NCBI GenBank assembly: GCA_019914945.1
Contig: CM034107.1
Location: forward strand, 10,974,001 to 11,038,000
Reading direction: 5' to 3'
DNA length: 64,000 nt
From: Typha latifolia
Lineage: Eukaryota; Streptophyta; Magnoliopsida; Poales; Typhaceae
The notes under the pieces: model-generated
What the model was told of the DNA's origin: nothing
Databases searched by the model: none
What the model saw: only the letters and a program-made list of their open reading frames with translations
Part shown: in pieces, positions 1-10,460 of the stretch
Numbering within the stretch: position 1 is the first letter of the stretch
Layout: every line of letters starts with the position of its first letter
Program-made: the position numbers and the translations under genes

Positions 1-1
1 G

Positions 2-1354
2 CGGCTGTTGGATAAGCCGAGGCTTAACATCGAGAGGCAGAGATCGTTCGATGATAGGTCGATGAGCGATTTCTCGATATCCGGGAACATTAAGGCGGTC
101 GATAGCTTCGACAATTTCAATTCGCCGAGGGGTACGAGGTCGGGGTTTAACACGCCGGCCTCGTCCACTCGGAACTCGTTCGAGCCTCATCCGATGGTGG
201 CCGACGCGTGGGAGGCGCTCCGGAGGTCGTTGGTGAGCTTTCGGGGGCAGCCCGTGGGGACAATCGCTGCTTATGATCATGCTTCCGAGGAAGTTCTCAA
301 TTATGATCAGGTATATAGTGCGAGTTACTTTCCTATTGATGAATGGATTTATAGATTGTTTATATTTATGTCAGCTTTGTTTATATCATGTTGAAATCTA
401 AGTATCAACAATTAAGTTGATAAAGAGGTGTGTCAGTTATTACTGAAAGCATAACGACGATGGATATCTGGTTAATATCATTTTGTGGGTTGAGATGATC
501 TCGGGAGTTTTGATATATTTATTATAGTTGACAGCACTTCCGAGTTCATTTCTGTTTAGCATTCTTGCTTCGTAGATACTATTCATTGTATTCTGATATG
601 TCTCAACGTTGGATCTTCATGTTTCAAGGTGAGCTTTGAGTCTCCTGTTGATCTACAGTTTACACTTTTCAAGGCAACATGTTTAGGTAGATTTATCATA
701 TACTTATTCATTTTGTTCAATGAAAACTGACTGAAGTGGCTGTATCCTAAACCTGGTATCATCCGCTATGCAGGTGTTTGTCCGGGATTTTGTACCAAGT
801 GCATTGGCTTTCTTAATGAACGGTGAAACAGATATAGTTAAAAACTTTCTCCTAAGAACTCTCCAGCTTCAGAGCTGGGAAAAGAGGATAGATCGATTCA
901 AGCTTGGGGAAGGAGTCATGCCTGCAAGTTTTAAGGTGCTTCATGATCCTGTTAAGGGAGTCGATACTATTGTTGCGGATTTTGGTGAGAGTGCAATAGG
1001 AAGAGTTGCACCAGTTGACTCTGGCTTTTGGTGGATTATTCTTCTTCGTGCCTATACAAAGTCTACAGGGGATATGTCATTGGCAGAAACGCCTGAATGT
1101 CAGAGGGGCATGAAGCTTATATTAACTCTATGCCTATCAGAGGGGTTTGACACATTTCCAACATTGCTCTGTGCAGATGGATGTTGTATGATAGACCGTA
1201 GAATGGTAAATTACACAAATCTTTATTCAGATGTGCATTTATTTGTAGCTTTAGTGTTCTTATCATTATATATGGACTATCTCTATTTGATGACCATTTC
1301 ATTTTCACTTATTTTCTATGGGATACCGATTGCTCTAAGTGAAAGCCGAACTTC

Positions 1355-1394
<40 letters not shown>

Positions 1395-4046
1395 CAAGAG
1401 AAAAATGTCAAGTTCAGTTCAGAGTTTAACAATTGACTTTCATATAAGAGCTATTGCAAACACTGGCTGGATAATATGTTGTTGTATTTTCATATTCTTG
1501 AAAAGTTTCTATTCAGGTATCTACTGCATAAAGTTTTTGTGTTTTGTTACCCTATGAGATTATTCTGTAATCTATAGCATGTGTTAGGTATGAAACATTT
1601 GGGTCAGGGAGTCAGTTGTTGAATTGCTGATTATAAATGGACATATGCCCAAAAATAGTGCAGTTGGAGGGAGTTTCATCCTGGCCTCTCAAATTGTCAA
1701 CTTGTTAGAAAAGGGCCTGTAAGTGCCATCAACAATGTTGCTATTAAATTCATGCTATAAACCTTGTATATTATCCTTATATACAACCTATACATGTTAC
1801 GACGGCCAAGATATTTTCCAATACAATGCATGTTCATGATATCTGATCACAATCTCAAAATTACATTAGCAGATACTATCAAATTTCTGGAAAAACAGAA
1901 ACTAATTGCTCCTAGTCTCCAAGATATCTGATCATGAGCATTCTATTAGACTTAATCACTTTACTGAAGATATGAATAAGTGAAAAAGTGAATCAATTTT
2001 GAGCCAAGTAGAGGCAGCATTGAAGTTAAACCTTTTATCAAGTTTGACAGATCGTAATGGAGAGTAGAATATCTGTAATAGCATAGCTTGAAAATTGAAA
2101 TACTTCTCCAGTGTAGATCATATAAGGGTGCCTCCTGGAAGTTTTTTATGCATAAGATCAGGTAACATAAATAACCCATCTAAAAATATATTTCTATAAT
2201 TTATAACACAAGGTCCACAATATCATATAGTGTGCATGATCAAGACCTGAAAGTCTTGAACAAGGAAGCATTTATCAGTCTCATTGGAGTATCCTCTCAC
2301 GGTCTCACCCCAATGGAAAAGGTAGTGGTGATCTGGACATAATACTTTTCTGTATTCATAGTAGTTTAAGAATAATAATAATAATAAAGGAGATAGTAAT
2401 CATAACTGCACAAACATGGTGTGATTATTGAAAGCCATTTTATTGCTGACTTCCCTGGATATTTCTGCTTAATTACCTTATTAGAACTGATAAGTACCTT
2501 TTCTGCAAAGTTAGCATCATATTAGTTTCTATGCAGCCCATATATGTTTCTCTTATTCATTTCATTTTGCAGGGTGTCTATGGCTACCCTATTGAAATTC
2601 AAGCCCTTTTCTTTATGGCACTGAGATGCGCTCTAGCAATGCTTAAGCATGATGCTGAAGGGAAGGAGTGTATTGAACGAATAGTGAAACGCTTGCATGC
2701 TTTAAGTTATCACATGAGAAGTTACTTTTGGCTTGACTTTGAGCAGCTAAATGCCATATATCGTTACAAAACTGAAGAGTATTCTCACACAGCAGTCAAC
2801 AAATTCAATGTTATTCCTGACTCTCTCCCAGATTGGTTATTTGAATTTATGCCTTGCCGTGGTGGTTACTTTGTCGGAAATGTTAGTCCTGCAAGGATGG
2901 ACTTCCGGTGGTTTGCTCTTGGTAATTGTGTTGCGATACTCTCTTCTCTTGCTACACCAGAGCAATCTGCTGCCATAATGGATTTATTTGAGGAGCGCTG
3001 GGAGGAGTTAGTTGGTGAAATGCCTCTAAAGATATGTTATCCTGCTATTGAGAACCATGAATGGCGAATTGTGACAGGTTGCGACTCTAAAAATACCAGA
3101 TGGAGTTACCACAATGGAGGATCTTGGCCAGGTTAGTGCTTGGGACTGTTTGCTGTTCTTCTAAATAATTTATTTATATATTCTTCACAGAATTAATCTT
3201 AAAAATGTTCAATAAATTACTTTCTGGCCACATTTAGTCGTGATGATGGAGATGATATTTTCTGTTTTTGCAAGTTACTTGTGAAAAATTATGCCCTTGA
3301 GCATGAGAAAACTTGAGTGTACATCAATTAGCAAATTCATATATGGTGTTTTTTTTTCCTGCAAATTTACTAGCTTTTTCATGAAAACTTGGATATCCTA
3401 AAGAGCCATCTTTTTCAAGTTTCTCACTTTTATGCTTGGGTCCGGACTCTAGGAATTATGTCATGCACTTAGGCATGCTATGAATACTTGACAGCACAAT
3501 GCATCTCACCTCAGTTACGACACTACAAAACTCTGCCATAAAATGGTCTGAGCCAGGTGACATATTGTACTCTCTTCTTGAAAAAGAAATTTGAGTAATT
3601 AAGTTAAAATTTTAGAATCTGGGACGTAATATGCTGCACCTAATCTCACACCATGATTCATGGTAAGGATAATTTATAATTTCTACAACTAGTTCGAGAA
3701 CCTGAAATTTCTGCAATGTTCCCCAATTTCTTCCACTTTCCTGTTTGCAGTTCTTCTCTGGCTGCTCACTGCAGCCTGCATCAAGACAGGACGACCACAA
3801 ATAGCAAGACGAGCGATTGACCTAGCTGAGAGCCGGCTACTGAAGGATGGCTGGCCAGAATATTACGATGGGAAGCTCGGGCGGTATATCGGCAAGCAAG
3901 CAAGGAAGTTTCAGACATGGTCTATTGCAGGTTATTTGGTGGCTAAGATGTTGCTGGAAGATCCCTCGCATTTGGGAATGGTCTCCCTTGAGGAGGACAA
4001 GGCAATGAAGCCGGTCATTAAACGATCGGCTTCATGGACCTGTTAG
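2..4046 (+). CDS. CINV: Cytosolic alkaline/neutral invertase (GH100), 5' partial
   Basis: This enzyme splits sucrose into glucose and fructose in the cytosol near neutral pH. Four exons are visible: 2-310 (open at the window edge), 774-1205, 2573-3131 and 3751-4046, all with GT-AG introns and joining in frame to 531 residues. Plant cytosolic members have about 550, so only some 20-25 N-terminal residues are missing. The visible N-terminus [18 protein letters not shown] followed by SFEPHPM and [13 protein letters not shown] sequence is the hallmark of the CINV1/CINV2 group, not the plastid or mitochondrial group, which carries long transit peptides. GH100 landmarks are present: [17 protein letters not shown], whose Asp is the expected acid, and [21 protein letters not shown], with the expected catalytic Glu. 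The C-terminus [10 protein letters not shown] is typical, ending TC. An (AT)18 tract lies in the second intron. No frame damage is seen, and the family call is secure. Confidence 0.96.
1357..1392. repeat. (AT)18 microsatellite in invertase intron
   Basis: An uninterrupted AT dinucleotide run lies in the intron between invertase exons 774-1205 and 2573-3131. It is likely length-polymorphic. Confidence 0.95.
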
Positions 4047-4795
4047 ACCATCAGATTGAAGAAAGCTTATAGTTTCAAACCATTCTTTGCAGCAGTTCCA
4101 TCCTCCCCTTTGCCCATTTCTTTAGCTAATATGGAAGGTTTGCTCAACTCGCTTCCTCCGTGTACCAATCTCTTTTATCTCTACAATGTAATGGTAAATC
4201 ATCCATCATGTTATTGCATGGAAATAAGGTAAGAATGGAAAGGTTCTTCCCTGATTTCGAGTGTAAGAAGAATCTCTAATTTACTTAATTTGAAGTCATC
4301 CCATCGGTTGAATTCAGTTCATTCTGTTGGTTATTTCATTTTGCAGCAAATAAAATACGCAATAACGTAAGATGAGGAAAAAGATAGTTCTTACAAATTT
4401 GAAAGATTTACTTAAAGATATGGACTACGGAGAAACAATAATCAAAACCTCTGTTATAAAGGAAATTTTCCTAAATGACAAGATTAACTATAAAGACTGC
4501 ACTTTGAAAGTAATTAGAATTTCGTCTGATGCTGGGTGGATCAGTGGATGTCTCTTTTGATGGATAGAATCCGTTCATTCTGAATGATGAAGCACAATTT
4601 TGGTAGATCGTTTAATATACCAAAGTTTCTGGCATAACAACCTAATAAGTCTAGTCTTTAATCTTGAGTAGTGCTGCATGGAAAAGTTTCCACCATTCAA
4701 AATAGACGTAAGTGTATGCCATTCTATTCACATTGGTACTACTTGTACGTACTTGTGGAAGGCAAGTCTTCTTTAATCATCCTGTTCTTTTATTA

Positions 4796-4923
4796 AACAT
4801 TTACTATCGAGACCTACCATCTCGCTGAGTGGTCGGCCTCTACCGGATCATAATAAAAATTATAGGTTCGATTCCATTCGTAGAGTTGCAGTCGAGATTG
4901 ATATGTAATATAAATGTTTACTA
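4796..4923 (+). mobile_element. Short tRNA-like SINE candidate with imperfect target duplication
   Basis: A perfect pol III B-box match (GGTTCGATTCC, 4865-4875) follows an A-box-like TCGCTGAGTGG (4822-4832) at tRNA-like spacing. The roughly 106-bp body (4807-4912) is flanked by AACATTTACTA (4796-4806) and AATGTTTACTA (4913-4923), 9 of 11 identical, which looks like an ageing target-site duplication. No cloverleaf can be folded, so it is not a tRNA gene. The short length and lack of a clear tail leave room for chance. Confidence 0.5.
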
Positions 4924-5031
4924 AGGTATTTATTATATGCGCATATTTTAAATCTACTGTGGCATATTCTAATATTTTTGTAACTAAATCTAAAATGAGA
5001 CATATTTTGCTACATTATATAAGTTCGTTTA

Positions 5032-5060
5032 GGCCCATTATCTTGGGCCACGATTGGGCC
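5032..5060 (+). promoter_or_regulatory. Triple site II (TGGGCC/GGCCCA) promoter elements
   Basis: GGCCCA at 5032-5037, TGGGCC at 5044-5049 and TGGGCC at 5055-5060 lie about 100 bases upstream of the ATG at 5156. Such TGGGCY elements are known TCP-factor sites in promoters of plant housekeeping and proliferation genes. Clustering of three in 29 bases next to a CT-rich leader suggests the core promoter or transcription start of the TRAPPC12-like gene. The function is inferred. Confidence 0.6.
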
Positions 5061-5155
5061 CTGTTTCTTCTTCTTCTCTCTCTCTCTCTCTCTCCTCAAA
5101 GTTTCTAACACCTTTCTCTCTCCTCCAACCTCCTCTTCCATTTCCATCCCCCGAA

Positions 5156-6250
5156 ATGGATCCATCGCTAGCCCCTTCTCCGTCCCTCGCCGACCCCCTC
5201 TCCACCTCGACCTACTTCTCCACCCCCGCCGACCTCTCCCCCGACCTCGACGCTCTCCTCGACCTCGCCTCCCGTGGCCAATGGCGATCCCTCCTCGACC
5301 GCCTCTCCCGCTCCAAATCCACCCACTCTTCCCTCAGCCCCCACCGCCGCCTCCTCTACTCCGCCCTCTCCGTCCTCTCCCTCTTCAAGCTCCGTCGCTT
5401 TGCCGATGCCTCCCGCGAACTCGACTCCCTCCTAGACGCCGACTCCGCCGCCGGCTTCGATTCCCCTCTCTTCCGCTTTGAGTCTTACCCGGAGTTCTAC
5501 CCCTCTCGATCCGGATCCTTCGTCCCCTTCGCCCTTCGTTTCATACACGCCGAGCTCCCCGAGCGACTGGGAGATCGTGCTAAGACCCTAGATCGACTCT
5601 ACTCCCTCCTCGACCTCGTCCGCTCCAAGATGGCAGACAGCCCTAACCCTAATTACAACCCCTGGCAGCGGCGCGAGGCGTTCTTGGTCTCTGCCATTTG
5701 CGCCAACCACTTCGCACATCGGGAACTCGAGGTCGCACTCGCGTTGATTCGCCAGCTCCTTGTGAAATCCCCCTCCGATCCGGTGCTCCTTTCGCGGCTC
5801 GCCTACGTCCAGCTCCAGATTGGCGATCTCGACGCCGCCAAGGCTTCTTTTAAGAGGGTGGAAGCGATTCTAGAGAAGAAAGGTGGCGACTTGGAGTTGG
5901 AGAATCTTGTAGGGAGGAATAGAGCGCTAGGGTTTGTGGTGGCCAAGGACTACGTTTCGGCGGTGAGGGAGTATGAGGTGTGCATTGAGAGGGATCCGGC
6001 GGACGTGGTGGCAGTGAACAACAAGGCGCTGTGTTTGATGTACTCGCGAGATCTCTCGGATGCCATTAAGGTGCTCGAAGGGGCGCTCGAGAGGGTGCCC
6101 ACGGCGGCATTGAACGAGACCCTCATCGTCAACCTCTGCAGTATGTATGAGCTCGCTTACGTCAATCATGAGAATGTTAAGAAGAGTCTCAGCAATTGGA
6201 TTGCGAAGGTCGCGCCAGATGACTTCGATCCTACTTGCACTCGCATTTAG
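5156..6250 (+). CDS. TRAPPC12-like TPR protein (TRAPP complex subunit)
   Basis: A 364-residue protein is encoded in one coding exon. The ATG at 5156 is the first ATG of the frame; upstream in-frame sequence is CT-rich leader. The N-terminal third is rich in Ser, Pro and Leu. The middle contains the family-like stretch SLFKLRRFADASRELDSL and FVPFALRFIHAELPERLG. Residues about 205-340 form TPR-type helical pairs (for example VLLSRLAYVQLQIGDLDAAK and AVNNKALCLMYSRDLSDAIK). The C-terminus WIAKVAPDDFDPTCTR closely matches plant homologues as I recall them. The family tethers ER-Golgi transport vesicles as part of TRAPP. Codons are strongly GC-rich at the 5' end and decline toward the 3' end, as in many monocot genes. 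A possible spliced 3' UTR (donor near 6257, acceptor near 7493) would explain the distance to the next gene. Confidence 0.85.
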   Translation: MDPSLAPSPSLADPLSTSTYFSTPADLSPDLDALLDLASRGQWRSLLDRLSRSKSTHSSLSPHRRLLYSALSVLSLFKLRRFADASRELDSLLDADSAAGFDSPLFRFESYPEFYPSRSGSFVPFALRFIHAELPERLGDRAKTLDRLYSLLDLVRSKMADSPNPNYNPWQRREAFLVSAICANHFAHRELEVALALIRQLLVKSPSDPVLLSRLAYVQLQIGDLDAAKASFKRVEAILEKKGGDLELENLVGRNRALGFVVAKDYVSAVREYEVCIERDPADVVAVNNKALCLMYSRDLSDAIKVLEGALERVPTAALNETLIVNLCSMYELAYVNHENVKKSLSNWIAKVAPDDFDPTCTRI

Positions 6251-6944
6251 TGGAAAGGTATCATTTTGTCCTACAATATGTACTATGGAATTTGAAATTT
6301 TGATTTTATGGTGTGTTTTCCTATAAATTTAGGGATAGTATGCCAGTAACAAGGATAACTCTGGTGTCAATTGTTAGTTACTATGAGTTTTATTCTTGAT
6401 TAAAAAGAGCTATAAAAGAAGTATGAAATTATTTATGAACCATACTAGTTTGAATATTTTCTTACCTATGGTGGCAAAAATGTGATAAATGAAATCCTGT
6501 ATTGTGCATTAACTTTGATGGAGAGCTATGATCAGCTTATGATTGTTAGTTTGCATAAGTTTTTCCTTACTATGTAAGGATTAGATCCACACTTGAAACT
6601 TTTGTTCCAGAGAATTTCATATCCTTGGCTTGTGGTTAAGACTGCATATGCGTTGTTGTATCACCACATTGCATTGGTGGAGCCTCATGCACTGTGACTT
6701 GTGTAGTGATTAGAATCTTTCTATTAATTTGTACTTTGTTTGCGCTTGTACTTTGTTTGCGCTTGTACTTTGTATGACTCATGACTATTGCTTAAATCAG
6801 TACGCGTCAGATGAAACCAAAGTAGTCAAACCAGGACAGGCCAACTTATAGGGAAGCAAGTGTATTAATGTTGTTGCTTGTTCTAGTTTATCTGTTAATC
6901 AGCCCTTCAGACAGGGAATATACGCTTTTGATGAAATCATATAG

Positions 6945-6948
<4 letters not shown>

Positions 6949-7023
<75 letters not shown>

Positions 7024-7049
7024 CTATCTATATATATATATATATATAG
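6949..7049. repeat. Compound (TC)n-(TATC)n-(TA)n microsatellite
   Basis: About 68 bases of TC repeat with one interruption run into TCTATC units and then a TA tract. Apparent open frames on both strands here encode only Ser-Leu or Arg-Glu runs and are artefacts of the repeat. Confidence 0.95.
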
Positions 7050-8689
7050 ACGACTCATGACTATTAATTTAAGCACTTCGATTTCATTTCCGGAGTGTTG
7101 GGAAGCATGCATCTTCCTTTTGCTTCCACTCGAATGGCATATGCCAGTTTGGTTCTTCTTGTTTTGATGCTAGATTTTTTAGGCTTTTCTACATATACCA
7201 AGTAAATGCCATTCTTATTCTAAGAATTTTCTTGAAGTTACATAGTGTAAAAGATTCGCTTTTGTTTCATTGGTATTAAATGTCTTTATGTGGGTTTGCT
7301 CCAAGAATTGTCTGGTTCTGGAATCCTTGCTCATTCATTGTATCCATTATTAGCTGTTGCGTGGACTTGTTATTTTTTCCCGTTTCACGATGACATAATC
7401 CCTTATACTTCCGTTTTTAGCCCAGTGATTCATGTGTCCTATGAGAAAATCTGCTGTTAGACTGATCAACTACGTTACCCATTTCATTTGCAGGATGTTG
7501 TGATAAGGTAAAGCTGAAGCACCTCATAAACCAGCATGCAGATAAGTTATAAGATCCTTCATGCAATAATCCTAGCCATGGTGGTGCTCAACATAAAGCA
7601 GTATCAGTTTCCATCTTGTTGCTCAGATTATATTTGGTCACAAAGTTTCTAGTCACTTTTATACATCACAACAGATCAAGAACCGGCGCAGTAGAGTTTC
7701 AATGCTACTGTGGATTTATCGGAAGGATTTGTTTTCTTGCTAAGAATCAAGTAATTTTGTCCATGATGTGTGAGACCCAACTCACTGTTTCCAGGATTAT
7801 GCTATTTTACCAGTTTTTATTTTTCACTGCTCTGAGGATTGGCAGTTGTGATATTTTCTGTATAAAAAACAGCAATTTGTATCTTCATGTGCAAATTTAG
7901 ATAATACATGACTTTTCCGACTTTTCTTTTGAACCACTTTTGGTTGCTAATTTATGATTTTCTACATGTCATTTTATCAATAATTTTAGAATATAGTGAG
8001 TATTTCTGATGAGGTTTTTATATATCTATAAAAGTAGACTCAAAATTTGCATCAAATAGAGGCTTCAAAAAAGAGCAATAATAAGACTTAACATTTATCA
8101 AGTTGAGTCTTTCTTGAGTTCATGAGCGGTTTGGAATTAAAATTGTCATAGTTGACTTCTTCAGCTTATCATGTTAAACACATTTATTATATCTTGTATT
8201 TGCCAACTCGTTTTAGGGCTTAATAGTGACTGAAAGACTATTACTGAGTAATCAAGTTTTAACTATAAAATTTGATATAAAACCTATATAATTAATTTTT
8301 TTATTTAAACTATGTTGAGCCAACCGAGTTTTGCTAAATAAGTACTGTCAAACTAAACACGAGTTGTTGGCGAACAATGATCTAAATTGACAACCCTACT
8401 TAAGAAAATTAAAATTTTGTCAAAAATCTTACAATTAGCTTTTGTTTCCCTGCTATAAATGTTAAATGCTGTTTAAATCCTTATCCTTGTGTTTACTTCT
8501 TGATATCTAAATAAGAATGGCAGTCACATGTTATCTGCATCTTAATCTTTCTGACCGTTAAATTAATAACTTCTTCTTGTGTCCAACTCCCTTCTAGAAA
8601 AGAAGCCCACCCTTCTCCCCTTACACTCGACCGTTACGTTTGACTTTGACTTCCCTCCGTTTATACCTCCTCCATCTCCATGCCACCAT

Positions 8690-8691
8690 TG

Positions 8692-8719
<28 letters not shown>
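8690..8719. repeat. (CT)n microsatellite in the leader of the lysine-rich gene
   Basis: An uninterrupted CT run ends 13 bases before the ATG at 8733. CT-rich leaders occur before several genes in this window, and here the tract probably lies in the 5' UTR. Confidence 0.9.
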
Positions 8720-8723
<4 letters not shown>

Positions 8724-8732
8724 ACTCCAAGG

Positions 8733-9603
8733 ATGTCTGAGAAAGAAGCCAAGAAGACGACGACTGAGAAGAAGAAGAAGAAGAAGAAGACGAAGAAGAA
8801 GAAGAAGAATAAGGCCTCCAATATCGAGGTCCTCTCATGGCCACAGAAGAAGGAGCTCGCTGACAAAGAAGAAGAAGCTATAAGAGAAGAAGTTAAGGAA
8901 GTCATCTCATGGGTACTACTACTTATTATTTACTCTTCTAAAATATTAATTCTCTATGGTGATTGTTAAATGATATCATGGTATTTGTACCACTTCCACA
9001 CCTATAAGTTATAAGTTCCATGTTTTCTTTTATCTTATCATTAATTTAAGGAAACATTATCAAAAACACATTACCATATTGATATTTATTATTCAACCTT
9101 GTATTAATTTATTCCATCAGTTGTTGTTAGGCTGAAGTTAACTCTAGGAGTTGTTTTATGATATAGAAGAAGATTGAGAAAATTAACTGAAATAGTATGT
9201 AGTTTTCTCATGCTTAATTTGGTACGTATTTTGATAAATAACAAGTTATTATGCTTGATGAGACTTATATTTGATCACAGACATCAATGATGGAAGCCAT
9301 GGATGACAACCAACTGAAGGAATACCTACCAAATAGACCAGCAAGCTTGGAAAATGTGACAAAGTTGAAGGATCTACCAACTAAAACGGTGAGTTTAGCC
9401 AATATATCCTTTAATTTGTATTGGATTAGCATTGTTTTTGAAGTTAATTCTCCATTAATGATGTCTGTGTCATGAGAAAAATGCAGGTAAGAAGAAATGT
9501 GAAGTTGAGAGCTCCATCTTCTTCTTCTGCTGGACTAATGGCTGCAGTCTGGAAGTTCCACAGAGAGGATGATGAAGAAGCTTCTATGCCATTACAAAGT
9601 TAA
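8733..9603 (+). CDS. Small lysine-rich protein of unknown function (134 aa)
   Basis: Three exons, 8733-8912, 9281-9388 and 9487-9603, join in frame with GT-AG introns to 134 residues. The start is the first ATG after a CT-rich leader. Residues about 8-27 are almost all Lys from an AAG repeat. Then follow a conserved-looking segment SNIEVLSWPQKKELADKEEE, a central part MMEAMDDNQLKEYLPNRPAS and KDLPTKTVRRNVKLRAPSSS, and an acidic tail KFHREDDEEASMPLQS. There is no signal peptide or membrane segment. The Lys block could act as a nuclear-localisation or nucleic-acid-binding tract. I do not recognise the family. Clean splicing, retained frame and sequence outside the repeat that does not look random argue for a real gene. 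The exon-3 acceptor is directly followed by GTAAG, so this junction merits transcript support. Confidence 0.7.
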
Positions 9604-10322
9604 ATGGGCAAAGAGATCATTTTTAGTTTCATATTTCTATATAGCATTTGTATGTATAAGACAAAGAGTACTAAAATCTACCAGAAGACAAAGAAGTGAG
9701 TGCAGTGAAGTCATAAGTTTTATGTTTCTGTCCCAAAGTGGTTGATCTTTCTTGGAGTATAACATTCTTTCTTCATGACATGAGGGGAGTTGATTTCTGT
9801 GACTTTTGAGATGCCATGCAGTAAAATTACATGAGAAACAGGATTTTTCAAAAGAAAAACTTGCATTAATAGGGAATTGAGGTATGGGGCCCAATTCCCT
9901 GTTAGAGAAAATGTTTGGTATTATATGGAGTAAGCCATGCCTAAATTCACTTACCCCTAATTCTGTAAGATAATAATTTTTAAATTGATCAATCTATAAA
10001 TCAAATATAAAAATACTCATTAGATAAATTTTATAATGCATCTAAAATTATATATCGATCAAATTTCAGATGACAAGAATATGAGAAATATATTAAATAA
10101 ATAAATAAAATATTATTTAAAATATGATTAATATTATTTTAGATGTGTTTAAAGGTACTTTGTATCAAATGAATATTTCTAAATTAGACAATTGTTTGGT
10201 TAAATATAATAATAAAAGAAAAGATTGTACTTTAGTTTAGAACAAAAAAAAATAAGGTTAAAAAATATAAATGAAATAAAATTACAGATGGTAAAGTGAA
10301 TTTATGAGCAGGGGGATAAAAT

Positions 10323-10368
<46 letters not shown>

Positions 10369-10460
10369 GCAGTCTCTATTCGTATTGATGCTCATCGCAC
10401 ACTATTTATACTCTCCTACTCAATTCGTTTCTCTTCCGTTCACCTCCGTCTCGGCCAGCA
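9604..10460. other. AT-rich intergenic region with (AAT)n tract and helicase promoter
   Basis: The region has very low GC and no coding frame. An (AAT)15-like microsatellite occupies about 10323-10369. A TATA-like CTATTTATAC lies near 10403-10412, about 50 bases before the helicase ATG, in a T/C-rich leader. Confidence 0.7.
10323..10369. repeat. (AAT)n trinucleotide microsatellite
   Basis: About 15 tandem TAA units sit upstream of the helicase promoter region. It gives a poly-Asn open frame that is not a gene. Confidence 0.95.

Larger units (their letters stand above)
4047..5155. other. Intergenic region between invertase and TRAPPC12-like gene
   Basis: The first part is presumably the invertase 3' UTR. 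The rest is AT-rich and holds a tRNA-like SINE candidate (4807-4912), three GGCCCA/TGGGCC motifs (5032-5060) and a CT-rich leader before the ATG at 5156. A 62-codon open frame at 4372-4560 has no recognisable homology and is not called. Confidence 0.7.
6251..8732. other. Non-coding stretch, probably long or spliced 3' UTR plus intergenic DNA
   Basis: No credible coding frame is seen. It contains a short tandem duplication of GTACTTTGTTTGCGCTT (about 6731-6774), a large compound microsatellite (6949-7049) and a CT leader before the next gene. A 94-codon frame at 7616-7900 shows no domain or coding bias and may lie in a 3' UTR exon of the TRAPPC12-like gene. Confidence 0.6.

Noticed and set aside
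1961..2179. Minus-strand 72-codon frame in an invertase intron
   Set aside because: It is AT-rich intronic DNA without homology, start context or splice partner.
4820..4880. Possible tRNA gene
   Set aside because: The A and B boxes are present but no acceptor stem or cloverleaf can be drawn; a SINE-like origin fits the flanking duplication better.
5054..5155. Upstream in-frame extension of the TRAPPC12-like protein
   Set aside because: It lacks an ATG, is a CT-repeat translation, and overlaps the site II promoter elements.
6868..7167. Open frames of Ser-Leu or Arg-Glu runs
   Set aside because: They are translations of the TC/TA microsatellite.
8621..8905. Minus-strand 94-codon frame rich in Phe
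   Set aside because: It is the antisense of the AAG and CT repeats of the lysine-rich gene.
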